Shown here in pieces: positions 45,128 to 53,045 of a DNA stretch of 64,000 nucleotides. This stretch comes from Mesorhizobium muleiense (GTDB lineage Bacteria > Pseudomonadota > Alphaproteobacteria > Rhizobiales > Rhizobiaceae): assembly GCF_900099905.1 (NCBI RefSeq), contig NZ_FNEE01000017.1, positions 62,001 to 126,000 on the forward strand, read 5' to 3'. The notes below the pieces were generated by a model. The model was not told the DNA's origin. It saw only the letters and a list, made by a program, of their open reading frames with translations, and ran no database searches. Positions within the stretch are counted from its first letter, which is position 1. Every line of letters begins with the position of its first letter. The position numbers were made by a program, and so were the translations under genes.

Positions 45128-45436
45128 ATGCCTTGGATCGACGCCTGTGCCGCCGACGACATCGAAGCCGAGGAAGCCAAGCGCTTCGATCATGGCGGTC
45201 GCACCTTTGCGATCTTTCGAAATGATGCGGACGAATATTTCTGCACCGACGGGCTTTGCACGCACGAGAGTATTCACCTCGCTGACGGTCTCGTGATGGG
45301 GAATACAGTGGAGTGTCCTAAACACGCATCCGTCTTCGACTTCACGACTGGGGACGTAGAGACCCCGCCAGCTTGCCAGAATCTCAAGACGTACAAGACG
45401 AAGGTCGAAAATGGCCGCATCATGATCGAGACCTGA
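45128..45436 (+). CDS. mocE: MocE-like Rieske [2Fe-2S] ferredoxin
   Basis: 102 residues. The Rieske motif is complete: Cys44-Thr-His46, 16 residues, then Cys63-Pro-Lys-His66. It is of the small soluble ferredoxin type that feeds electrons to oxygenases. With the MocD-like oxygenase at 37890 it would form the oxygenase chain of the pathway. A ferredoxin reductase (MocF) is not visible in the window. The start follows GAAGGA by a few bases, and the gene lies 11 bp after the MocC-like gene. Confidence 0.85.
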   Translation: MPWIDACAADDIEAEEAKRFDHGGRTFAIFRNDADEYFCTDGLCTHESIHLADGLVMGNTVECPKHASVFDFTTGDVETPPACQNLKTYKTKVENGRIMIET

Positions 45437-45441
45437 GCCAT

Positions 45442-45585
45442 ATGGACCAGCCGTTCCAGCTTGCAGCCTGCGCCGAGATGCTCTGGCGCGACCGCCCGAT
45501 TACTTGGCGCGCCGAAATGAATTGGCCATTCATCGCCAAAGCGCCGTTTGACCTACAAGACTGCCTGATCCCCCGCGGAGGCTGA
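45442..45585 (+). pseudogene. Relic of a TIM-barrel isomerase N-terminus
   Basis: A 47-codon frame begins MDQPFQLAACAEMLWRDRPI. LAACAEMLWRDRP is the recognisable start of hydroxypyruvate isomerase-like TIM-barrel proteins. After about 23 residues the similarity ends and unrelated text (FIAKAPFDLQDCLIPRGG) leads to a stop 2 bp before the next gene. It is most simply a gene with its body deleted. It could still be translated as a short peptide. Confidence 0.4.
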
Positions 45586-45587
45586 TT

Positions 45588-46412
45588 ATGGGCATGTATC
45601 ACAACCGTCCTCATGTCGAAGACATCCGCAAGATGAAGAAGAGCGGACAGAAAATCTCCATGCTCTTCGTCAGCACCCCGGATGAGGCGGCTGCCGCAGC
45701 CGCCGCCGGCATCCATATGCTCTCCATCGAAGGTCGATATTTCGATCCGGAAATGCGCCAGGCAGCCGGCGATTGTTTCGTACAAGTCGGTTTGCCATAT
45801 GGCAGCTATGGGAGTTTCGCGGGCCGCCCGCTCGCAACAGCGGAGGACTATCTGCGTGCAGCGTTCCACTTTGCCGGCATAGGCGGCGACGCCTTTTATT
45901 GTGCGGCGTCATACGAAGTCCAGAAGACGTTATGCGACAACTACATTCCTGTCGTTGGCCATATCGGCCTGGTGCCGTCTTATATCACCTGGACGGGTTG
46001 GCGCGCAGTCGGCAAGACCGCCGACGAAGCAGTGCGCATTTGGCGACACACCCAAAAGCTGGAGCAAATAGGAGTCTTCGGCGCGGAGCTGGAAGTCGTC
46101 CCAGATCGCGTCGCGAAATTCCTCACCGAAAACTCCTCGCTTGTCATGGTAGGCATGGGCGCTGGCAAATATGCCGATGCGCAGTACCTCTTCACAGAAG
46201 ATGTTTGCGGTTACGGCAAGAACCATAAGCCGCGACACGGAAAAGTTTATCGAAACCTTGGCCCTGAGCTGGAGAAGATTCAGGACGAGCGCGTCGCTGC
46301 TTTTAAGGATTACAAGGCAGACGTCGATTCAGGCAGATATCCCGGTTACGAGCACACGGTTCCGATTGTGGATGCCGAGTTCGATATCTTCATGAAGATA
46401 GTTAAAGGCTGA
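45588..46412 (+). CDS. PanB-like (ketopantoate hydroxymethyltransferase family) protein with altered active site
   Basis: 274 residues with the PanB barrel: IPVVGHIGLVPS, FGAELEVVPDRVAKFLTE, VMVGMGAGKYADAQYLFTED and SGRYPGYEHTVP line up with E. coli PanB. The Glu of the LExVP segment is kept. The Asp of the ADLPF segment, a Mg ligand in PanB, is replaced (QVGLPYGSYG), the first metal Asp becomes Glu (LSIEGR), and the Lys of VKIEGG is not present. It is therefore unlikely to make ketopantoate. Its place in the moc-like operon suggests an aldol-type reaction on a pathway intermediate. GGAGG precedes the ATG. Confidence 0.72.
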   Translation: MGMYHNRPHVEDIRKMKKSGQKISMLFVSTPDEAAAAAAAGIHMLSIEGRYFDPEMRQAAGDCFVQVGLPYGSYGSFAGRPLATAEDYLRAAFHFAGIGGDAFYCAASYEVQKTLCDNYIPVVGHIGLVPSYITWTGWRAVGKTADEAVRIWRHTQKLEQIGVFGAELEVVPDRVAKFLTENSSLVMVGMGAGKYADAQYLFTEDVCGYGKNHKPRHGKVYRNLGPELEKIQDERVAAFKDYKADVDSGRYPGYEHTVPIVDAEFDIFMKIVKG

Positions 46413-46417
46413 GAACT

Positions 46418-46768
46418 ATGTCTGTGGGCTCATCTTATCCCTCACGGACATGCGGTCGACAGCGCGTGCCAGTTGACAACCGACGAGCGCCATCGCTTGA
46501 CGAGCTCAAAGCGCTGATTGCCAAAAGGGAACTGACACTTCCGGCGAAGTCGGAGGCTGTCGCCCGGGTGATATTTGCGGAGCCGGATTACGTGGCTTTC
46601 GAAAATGCCGCCGCAATCGCGCGCCGCTGCCATGTATCACCCGCGACCGTGTCCCGACTTGCATCGCGTCTCGGGTTCGGGTCGTTTGAGGAAATGCAGA
46701 GCAGCTTCCGAAATCATATTCTGCATCGATTCAAACTTCAGGCAGAACACGTGAAGGCGAACTGCTGA
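46418..46768 (+). CDS. HTH-only RpiR-type protein lacking the SIS domain
   Basis: 116 residues. Residues about 25-100 are an RpiR N-terminal domain (SLDELKALIAKRELTLPAKS; NAAAIARRCHVSPATVSRLA; GFGSFEEMQSSFRNHI). The sugar-phosphate-binding SIS domain of normal RpiR proteins (about 280 residues) is absent; the frame ends soon after the HTH. It is either a truncated regulator or a small DNA-binding antagonist. It lies 5 bp after the PanB-like gene in the same operon. Confidence 0.65.
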   Translation: MSVGSSYPSRTCGRQRVPVDNRRAPSLDELKALIAKRELTLPAKSEAVARVIFAEPDYVAFENAAAIARRCHVSPATVSRLASRLGFGSFEEMQSSFRNHILHRFKLQAEHVKANC

Positions 46769-47284
46769 GAAGGACCATGGCATAACACGGGCAACATGTG
46801 GCGCTTGCCTGCTGCGGAACCATACGGAATGACACGGGAAGGTTCCTCGATATGTGCCAACGAAAAGGACAATGAAATCAATAATTTGAACAGGTTCCTC
46901 CGGGCCCACCAAAGCATACGGTTAAATATTTGATTCTATTCTATTTTTTCCTGCTTGCCCACAACGTGGACTCGAACCCCCTATATCCGCCGAACAGAAC
47001 AGCACCTAATATCTGACAGTCCACCCAATGATGGATGGGGCAGTTCCCCTCTCTCTTCCGTTTCTGCGGTAAGGCGGCCGATGGGTGTCTTGAGGCGCCG
47101 TTTGCCGATGGCGCTTGCCAGAGCCGCGACGGGTCCGCGCCACCGCATCGCATGCGCTGCTACAGATTTGCTGCGCGGCGAAAACTAGCGAACCGCGAAG
47201 CTGAACTGTGCGCAGTACGAAGGCGACAACTCTCTGCTGGTCAAAAGCCTTCAAAGACGCCATCATGCAATAAAAATTGCGAGG
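46769..47284. other. Gene-free stretch between the moc-like and inositol regions
   Basis: No convincing gene on either strand. It is locally AT-rich near 46880-46950. The minus strand of 46956-46980 reads GGGGTTCGAGTCCACG followed by TTGTGGGCA, like the T-arm and acceptor end of a tRNA, but the rest of a tRNA is absent. Such 3' tRNA fragments can mark old integration sites. The right end carries the putative RpiR operator. Confidence 0.4.
47267..47280. promoter_or_regulatory. GCAAT-N4-ATTGC palindrome upstream of the RpiR regulator
   Basis: GCAATAAAAATTGC: perfect 5-bp arms around AAAA, ending 4 bp before the regulator start at 47285. The same symmetric core recurs at 51994-52013 and 57453-57470. 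It is a candidate autoregulatory site for the RpiR-type regulator. Confidence 0.55.
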
Positions 47285-48169
47285 ATGTGCATCGTGGAAC
47301 AGACGGTCGAAGCTCCCAAGGACTATGAGGATCTCATCCGCGTGATTCACGATCGGTACGGCGAGATGAGCAAGTCGTACCAGAAGATAGCGTTGTATCT
47401 CACCCAGAATCCGAATGACGTCGCGGTGCGATCGGTGAATGCGATCGGAGAGACCAGCGGCGTTCATGCATCGAGCTTCGTCCGCTTTGCTCAGGCACTG
47501 GGCTATGACGGTTTCAAGGAACTGCAAAGCCTGTTCCAGAAACGATTGTCGACTGCCGCGCCCGGTTTCGAAGCTCGCGTCAAGGCGCTGGAGACGGAAC
47601 TGGGTGCGCGCACGGATCGCAGCGAGTTGGGATTCATGCACGACTTGGTCGTTCGCGACATTGCATCCCTAAAAGAAATGCTCACTGCTATCCAGCCTAA
47701 GGATTTGGCTGAAGCTGTGAGTCTGCTCGAGAAGGCCGACGTTATCTATCTGATCGGACAATTGCGCTCGGCGCCGGTGGTCGAACTCCTTCGTTATATA
47801 CTGACCATGCTGGGCAAGCGTTGTGTGCTTCTGGACCCGGGCGGCGGGCTCGCCACGCATATGGCCCGCGCAATGCGAAAGGAGGATGTGCTGTTTGCGG
47901 TGTCGTTTCGCTTCTATGCAAATGAGGTCGTCAACGTCGTGGAAGAAGCGGCGGGAAGAGGAGTACCCATCGTGGCGATCTCGGACAGCACGCTGTCTCC
48001 CTTGGCCAAGAGCGCGCGCGTTCTCTTCGCCGTACCGGAGCACGAATACACTTTCTCGCGCTCGTTGGCGGCGCCCATGTGTCTTGCCCAGGCCTTAACC
48101 GTGGCCTTGGCGGCCAGACTTCAGAACAACACGATCAATCCCCGCATTCCAACGGTTACCGAGCGTTAG
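47285..48169 (+). CDS. RpiR-family regulator with SIS domain (inositol-type, IolR-like)
   Basis: 294 residues. The HTH (about 10-85) has LIRVIHDRYGEMSKSYQKIA and TSGVHASSFVRFAQALGYDGF. The SIS domain (about 125-270) has ADVIYLIGQLRSAPVVELLR and VPIVAISDSTLSPLAKSA. RpiR proteins with this layout repress inositol catabolism in rhizobia in response to a phosphorylated or keto intermediate. The gene is next to the iol genes and has the putative operator just upstream. A GTG at 47294 is an alternative start with better spacing to GAGG. Confidence 0.87.
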   Translation: MCIVEQTVEAPKDYEDLIRVIHDRYGEMSKSYQKIALYLTQNPNDVAVRSVNAIGETSGVHASSFVRFAQALGYDGFKELQSLFQKRLSTAAPGFEARVKALETELGARTDRSELGFMHDLVVRDIASLKEMLTAIQPKDLAEAVSLLEKADVIYLIGQLRSAPVVELLRYILTMLGKRCVLLDPGGGLATHMARAMRKEDVLFAVSFRFYANEVVNVVEEAAGRGVPIVAISDSTLSPLAKSARVLFAVPEHEYTFSRSLAAPMCLAQALTVALAARLQNNTINPRIPTVTER

Positions 48170-48213
48170 GGACTGCAAACCGCGCACGCTGGCGATCCGC
48201 CGGCCGTCGATTC

Positions 48214-49047
48214 TCAATCAGTGTCGGAAGGCGAGAGCGCCATCGCCTTTTCAGGCACGGCCATGGGGCCGGATGCGGCACCGAGGACTGTCTGGTCGTA
48301 ATCCACCACCGCACCTGTCATGAGCCCGGCATCGTCCGAAACAAGGAAGTTTACCGCCTGCGCGACTTCGCGGGGGTCGATCAGGCGTCCGAAGGGCAGG
48401 TTCGCAACGGCTTTCGCTTCCCAATTGGGATCGCCCGTCTCACTCACCTGTAGCTCCCGCTCGTGATCAGACGCCATCCAGCCGACATCCAACTGGTTGA
48501 CCCGGATGCGATTCTTCATGACGGAAAACGCTGTGTTGCGGGTCAGCGTTGCCAGCGCCGCCTTGGTGGCACAGTAGACGTTGATGAAGGGCTGGCCGGC
48601 ATGTTCCGAGATCGAGCCGATGTTGCAGATCGCACCCTCAATGCCAGCGCGGATCATGTGCCTGATGGCCTCCTGCATGAGGAAATAAGGTCCGCGCACA
48701 TTGACGGCGAACAGGGCGTCGAAGAGTTCGGGCGAAGTATCGAGGATGGTGCCACGGTCCGTGCGGGCACCTGCGTTCACCAGCACATGCATCTTGCCGT
48801 AAACGCGCTCGGCCTCCGCCATCACGCGTCGGCAATCCTCGACTTTGCCGAGATCGGCCTCGACGAAGTGGACGGGCACGCCGGTGTCGCGCGTGATCGC
48901 CTCGGCCACGGCACGGCCTTTGGCCTCATTGCGGCCGAGCGTCACGACGCCTGCAGCGCCGGCTTCCGCAAGCCGGCGCGCAATGGCCGCTCCCAACCCC
49001 TGCGTCGAACCGGTGACAACGCAGACCTTTCCATCCATGCGATTCAT
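48214..49047 (-). CDS. SDR-family NAD(P) oxidoreductase
   Basis: 277 residues, classical short-chain dehydrogenase. Cofactor motif VTGSTQGLGAAIARRL, NAG in VLVNAGARTD, catalytic Ser in NIGSISEH and Tyr/Lys in YCATKAAL. It starts 3 bp after iolE on the same strand and is the last gene of the iolD-iolE-SDR operon. It probably oxidises or reduces an inositol-like intermediate. Substrate unknown. It converges with the RpiR-type gene. Confidence 0.88.
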   Translation of the reverse strand: MNRMDGKVCVVTGSTQGLGAAIARRLAEAGAAGVVTLGRNEAKGRAVAEAITRDTGVPVHFVEADLGKVEDCRRVMAEAERVYGKMHVLVNAGARTDRGTILDTSPELFDALFAVNVRGPYFLMQEAIRHMIRAGIEGAICNIGSISEHAGQPFINVYCATKAALATLTRNTAFSVMKNRIRVNQLDVGWMASDHERELQVSETGDPNWEAKAVANLPFGRLIDPREVAQAVNFLVSDDAGLMTGAVVDYDQTVLGAASGPMAVPEKAMALSPSDTD

Positions 49048-49050
49048 GCT

Positions 49051-49950
49051 TTAGCTCTCCACTGTGTAGCCCGCCGCGGCCATCACGCGCAGCAATTCCT
49101 TGTGCCCAATCTTCGCCATTTCGAGCGGCGGACTTTTGATGGGATCCTGCTCGGCTTCAACGACGAACCAGCCTTCGTAGCCGTGGCTTGCCAGGCGCTC
49201 GACGATCGCCTCGAAGTTCAGCGAGCCGTCACCAGGTACGGTGAAGGCTCCCTTGACCACCGAGTCGAGGAAACTTTCCCGGTTGCGGTCGAGCCCGTCC
49301 ACGACCGCCTGGCGGATGTCCTTGGTGTGTACATGCGAGATGCGGGCGTGGTGCTTGTCGATCACCCGCAGCACGTCGCCGCCAGCAAAGGCCATGTGGC
49401 CGGCATCGTAGAGCAGCGGCAGTGCCGCGCCAGAATGCTTCATCAGCAGATCGACGTCCTGTTCGCTTTCGATCGGCGCGGCCATGTGGTGGTGGTAGGA
49501 AAGCGGCATGCCCTGATCCGCGCACCATTCGCCGAAAGTGGTGAGCTTGCGGCCGTAAGCCTTGATCTGATCCTCGTCGAGACGCGGGCGCATGGCCAGC
49601 GGCGTTTCGCGGTCGCCCTGGATGGTCCGACCCGTCTCGCCATAGGCAATGCAGGGCGCATCGGTCGCCTTGAACAGCTGCATCTGCGCGGCGATGCGGT
49701 CCTTCTCTTCATCGATGTCGCCGACCAGCAAGCGACCGGAGAACCAGCCGCCGCAGACGCTCATGCCATGCTGCCTCAGGATGGGCTCAAGCACCGCCGC
49801 GTCCATCGGGAAGCGGCGGCCAGTCTCCATGCCGGTGAAGCCAGCCTCACGGGCCTGCCGCAGGCACTCCTCCAGCGAAACGTCATCGCTCAATTCGGGG
49901 AGATCATCGTTCCACCAGGCGATCGGCGCGATGCCAAGCTTGGCTCTCAT
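49051..49950 (-). CDS. iolE: Myo-inosose-2 dehydratase IolE
   Basis: 299 residues. TIM-barrel dehydratase that converts scyllo-inosose (2-keto-myo-inositol) to the diketone used by IolD. Recognisable stretches: KLGIAPIAWWNDDLPEL, GFTGMETGRRFP, PLSYHHHMAAPIES, LLYDAGHMAFAGGD, SHVHTKDIR and GWFVVEAEQDP. The metal-binding Glu/Asp/His set appears complete. It lies downstream of iolD across 129 bp that hold an inverted repeat. Confidence 0.92.
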   Translation of the reverse strand: MRAKLGIAPIAWWNDDLPELSDDVSLEECLRQAREAGFTGMETGRRFPMDAAVLEPILRQHGMSVCGGWFSGRLLVGDIDEEKDRIAAQMQLFKATDAPCIAYGETGRTIQGDRETPLAMRPRLDEDQIKAYGRKLTTFGEWCADQGMPLSYHHHMAAPIESEQDVDLLMKHSGAALPLLYDAGHMAFAGGDVLRVIDKHHARISHVHTKDIRQAVVDGLDRNRESFLDSVVKGAFTVPGDGSLNFEAIVERLASHGYEGWFVVEAEQDPIKSPPLEMAKIGHKELLRVMAAAGYTVES

Positions 49951-50009
49951 TTTCTTCTCCTATCATCATTCCAGCCGCTTCCGCCGACTGTTGGCGCCAC
50001 GAAAAAATA

Positions 50010-50051
50010 CTGCCGGAACAATGCTCAGGGAGTGTCGCATCGTTCCGGCAG
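50010..50051. promoter_or_regulatory. Inverted repeat between iolD and iolE
   Basis: CTGCCGGAACAATG (50010-50023) faces CATCGTTCCGGCAG (50038-50051), 14-bp arms with one mismatch and a 14-base loop. It lies in the transcript downstream of iolD and upstream of iolE. A second GC-rich hairpin (CGCCCC-GA-GGGGCG) follows at about 50056-50069. They could modulate read-through or stabilise the message. Confidence 0.45.
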
Positions 50052-50079
50052 AGGACGCCCCGAGGGGCGCCCGACAAAC

Positions 50080-51927
50080 TCAGACACCTATGCGCTGCCG
50101 TTTGCGGCCTTCGGCTTGCACGGAATGGGCCTCGCGAACCTCGGCCCGATCGCTGACTTGCGGCACGCCGACGTCCCACCACGCATCACCGGGCGTCCAG
50201 GTAAAGGCGTCGGAGACGATGGTGACGACGGTGGTGCGGTCGGTGGTCTTCGCCCATTCGATCGCCTGGCCGAGATCGGCAAGGCTTTCGACACGCCGCG
50301 TGAGCGCCCCCATGGCTTCCGCGTGCTTGGCGAAGTCGACCGCAAAGGGCTCCTTCACCCGGCAGTCCTTGATGAGGTTGTTGAAAGAGGCGCCGCCTTT
50401 GGCATTTTGCAACCGGTTGATCACCGCATAGCCGCCATTGTCGCACACCACGAGGATCATCTTGTGGCCGGCGAGCACCGTGGAATAGATGTCGGAGTTC
50501 ATCATCATGTACGTGCCGTCGCCGATCATGACGATCGGCGTGCGGGAGGGGTCGGCCATGGCGGCCCCCCAGCCGGCAGAGATTTCATAACCCATGCAGG
50601 AGAAGCCGAACTCGCAGTCGAAGGTGTTCGGCTCCTTCACCCGCCAGTTCTTCATCACTTCGCCGGGCAGTCCGCCGGCCGCGGTAATCAGCAGGTCACG
50701 CTCGCCCGCCTTGGCGTTCACCACGCCCACCACTTGCGCATAGGTCGGCACCGGCTCGTTGGTCGGCTTCTGGAAGCCGTCGAGCATCGTGTTCCATTTG
50801 GCGAATTCCATCTTGCCCTTGTCGGTCCAGGTTTTTTCTGCCTTCCAGTCGCCGAGAGCGGCTTCGAGTTCGCTCACCGTCTCCAGCGCATCGCCGACAA
50901 CGGCAAGCGCCCGGTGCTTGGTGGCGTCCCAGCGTGCGGCGTTGATGGAGACGAATTTCGCGTCGGCGGAGAAGGCGCTCCAGGATCCGGTGGTGAAATC
51001 CATGAGCCGTGTGCCGACGGCGATGATCACGTCGGCTTCCGCGGCAAGTGCGTTGGCCGAGGTTGAGCCGACGATGCCGATCGGTCCGACATGCGCGGGG
51101 TGGTCGTGGGTGACCGCGCCCTTGCCTGCGATCGTCTCAGCCAGCGGTATCCCATGCTTCTCGGCGAAATCGCCGAGCGCCTTTTCGGCACCGGAGTAAC
51201 GTACGCCGCCACCCGAAATGATCAGCGGCCGCTTGGCGCCTTTGAGGAGGCGTGTGGCGTCGGCGAGCTGGTTTCGATCGGGCCGAGGCCGAGGGATCGC
51301 ATGTACGGTCGGCTCGAAGAAGGCTTCGGGATAATCCCAGGCGATCTCCTGCACATCCTGCGGCAGCGCGATGAAGGCGGGGCCGCAATCGGCCGGATCA
51401 AGCAGCACCGCGACCGCCTGCGGCAGCGACGAGATGATCTGCTCGGGGTGGACGATGCGGTCCCAGTACCGCGTGACCGCCTTGAAGGCATCATTGACGT
51501 TGATGGTCGGGTCGCCGAAATGCTCGACCTGCTGCATGACCGGATCGGGGCGGCGATTGACGAAGGTGTCGCCAGAAAGCAGCAGCACCGGCAGCCGGTT
51601 CGAATGAGCGACACCCGCTGCCGTCACCATGTTCAATGCCCCCGGACCGATCGAGGTGGCCGCCACCATGACCTGGCGCCGGCGCTTCGCCTTCGCAAAG
51701 CCGATCGCGGCGAGCGCCATCGACTGCTCGTTCTGGCCGCGCCAGGTCGGCAGCACGTCCTTCACCGCTTCCAGCGCTTCGGAAAGGCAGGTCACGTTGC
51801 CGTGCCCGAAGATGGCGAAGATCCCAGGAAACAGCGGAACTTTCTCGCCGTCAACGACCGTGAACTGGTTGCACAGATAGCGCACGAGCGCCTGTGCCAT
51901 GGTCAGACGGACGGTGGCCCTGGTCAT
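50080..51927 (-). CDS. iolD: 3D-(3,5/4)-trihydroxycyclohexane-1,2-dione hydrolase IolD
   Basis: 615 residues, a ThDP enzyme that opens the inositol ring to 5-deoxyglucuronic acid. N-terminal GIFAIFGHGNVTCLSEAL and GQNEQSMALAAIGFAKAK (catalytic Glu in the NEQ segment), the middle domain GIVGSTSANALAAEADVII, and the ThDP motif GDGTYMMMNSDIYS ending in CDNGGYAVIN. The frame is open to 52020, but the ATG at 51927 follows GGGAGGAGA and gives the family start MTRATVRLTMAQAL. It is divergent from the dehydrogenase gene at 52035. Confidence 0.94.
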   Translation of the reverse strand: MTRATVRLTMAQALVRYLCNQFTVVDGEKVPLFPGIFAIFGHGNVTCLSEALEAVKDVLPTWRGQNEQSMALAAIGFAKAKRRRQVMVAATSIGPGALNMVTAAGVAHSNRLPVLLLSGDTFVNRRPDPVMQQVEHFGDPTINVNDAFKAVTRYWDRIVHPEQIISSLPQAVAVLLDPADCGPAFIALPQDVQEIAWDYPEAFFEPTVHAIPRPRPDRNQLADATRLLKGAKRPLIISGGGVRYSGAEKALGDFAEKHGIPLAETIAGKGAVTHDHPAHVGPIGIVGSTSANALAAEADVIIAVGTRLMDFTTGSWSAFSADAKFVSINAARWDATKHRALAVVGDALETVSELEAALGDWKAEKTWTDKGKMEFAKWNTMLDGFQKPTNEPVPTYAQVVGVVNAKAGERDLLITAAGGLPGEVMKNWRVKEPNTFDCEFGFSCMGYEISAGWGAAMADPSRTPIVMIGDGTYMMMNSDIYSTVLAGHKMILVVCDNGGYAVINRLQNAKGGASFNNLIKDCRVKEPFAVDFAKHAEAMGALTRRVESLADLGQAIEWAKTTDRTTVVTIVSDAFTWTPGDAWWDVGVPQVSDRAEVREAHSVQAEGRKRQRIGV

Positions 51928-51993
51928 CTTTGTCTCCTCCCTAACGACGGTCTTTCCAACTCTATACGGAATGCCTATTGACAAATCAATATG

Positions 51994-52013
51994 TTTGCAA
52001 CGATCATTGCAAA
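51994..52013. promoter_or_regulatory. TTTGCAA-N6-TTGCAAA palindrome between iolD and the inositol dehydrogenase gene
   Basis: TTTGCAACGATCATTGCAAA is a 20-bp palindrome with one mismatched pair and a GATC centre. It lies in the divergent promoter region, 67 bp before iolD and 21 bp before the dehydrogenase start. It shares the GCAA...TTGC core with sites at 47267 and 57453. Probable RpiR-type operator controlling both directions. Confidence 0.6.
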
Positions 52014-52034
52014 AATTCAAACCGGGAGGATTTC

Positions 52035-53042
52035 TTGCTCAGGATTGCTGTGCTCGGCTGTGGTCGGATCGGCAGGATGCATGCGGCAAACATCGCCGCG
52101 CATCCTCGTGCGGAACTGGCCACCGTCTATGACATCGACGAATCGTCCGCGGAGGCTGTCGCGGCGCGGCACGGCGTTCGCGCTTCGGCGTCCGCCGACG
52201 AGGTATTTGCCTCTGCGGATGTAGATGCGGTCCTTGTCGCGACGGTGACTGACACGCATGCCGACTACATCGAAAAGGCGGTTGCCGCTGGCAAACCCGT
52301 GCTCTGCGAGAAGCCGATCGATCTCAGCCTGGAAAGGGTGAACCGTTGTGCCGAAGCAATTTTGTCCAGGGGCGTGCCGGTCCAGATCGGCTTCAACCGG
52401 CGTTTCGATCTCGGTCACCGCGCGGCATGGAACGCCGCACGATCCGGCGAGATCGGCGAAGTGCACCAGGTCATCATCACCTCGCGTGATCCCGGCATGC
52501 CGCCACGCTCCTACTACGAGGTCGCGGGCGGGCTTTTTCGCGACATGACGATCCACGATTTCGATCTTGCCCGCTTCATGCTGGGAGAGGAGCCTGACGA
52601 GGTGTTTGCGATCGGCGGCCGGCTGATCGACCCGACGATGATGAAGGAACTGAACGACTACGACAGCGTCATGGTCGTCATGCGCACCGCCAGCGGGAAG
52701 CAGTGCCATATCAACAATTCCCGAACCTCGACCTATGGGTACGACCAGCGCGTCGAGTTGCTGGGCAGCACCGGCATGGTGATCAGCGGCAACAGGAAGC
52801 CTCATGAGTTGCGCCGCTACTCGGTCGCGCAAACCGAAGCCGCCACGCCGTTTTTGAATTTTTTCATTGAGCGCTACCGCGAAGCGTTCGATGCCGAGAT
52901 CGATGCCTTCGTCACTTGCATCGAAAAGGGCGAGCCGCCGGAAGTTGGCTTCGAGGACGGGCGCCGCGCCCTGGTCCTGGCCGAGGCAGCGATGAAGTCG
53001 GCGGTCGAGGGCCGCTTCGTGAAGGTCAGCGAGATCGGTTGA
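52035..53042 (+). CDS. idhA: Inositol 2-dehydrogenase-like protein (Gfo/Idh/MocA family)
   Basis: 335 residues. Rossmann motif IAVLGCGRIGRMHAANIAAH, EKP motif in PVLCEKPIDLSLERV, and the catalytic region GGLFRDMTIHDFDLARFMLG with Asp and His as in IolG. It oxidises myo-inositol to scyllo-inosose with NAD+. The TTG at 52035 follows GGGAGGA and begins exactly at the fold. It is the first gene of a rightward operon continuing to the Gfo/Idh/MocA gene at 56263. Confidence 0.87.
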   Translation: MLRIAVLGCGRIGRMHAANIAAHPRAELATVYDIDESSAEAVAARHGVRASASADEVFASADVDAVLVATVTDTHADYIEKAVAAGKPVLCEKPIDLSLERVNRCAEAILSRGVPVQIGFNRRFDLGHRAAWNAARSGEIGEVHQVIITSRDPGMPPRSYYEVAGGLFRDMTIHDFDLARFMLGEEPDEVFAIGGRLIDPTMMKELNDYDSVMVVMRTASGKQCHINNSRTSTYGYDQRVELLGSTGMVISGNRKPHELRRYSVAQTEAATPFLNFFIERYREAFDAEIDAFVTCIEKGEPPEVGFEDGRRALVLAEAAMKSAVEGRFVKVSEIG

Positions 53043-53045
53043 GCC

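Noticed and set aside
46769..47284. A complete tRNA or small RNA gene in the moc/iol spacer
   Set aside because: Only a T-arm-like segment is visible. No D-arm, anticodon arm or CCA end could be found.
48463..51066. An 867-codon open frame on the plus strand
   Set aside because: It is antisense to iolD, iolE and the SDR gene, which have clear families and ribosome sites. Its residues are rich in His, Arg, Asp and Gly with no recognisable domain, as expected for the shadow of a high-GC gene.
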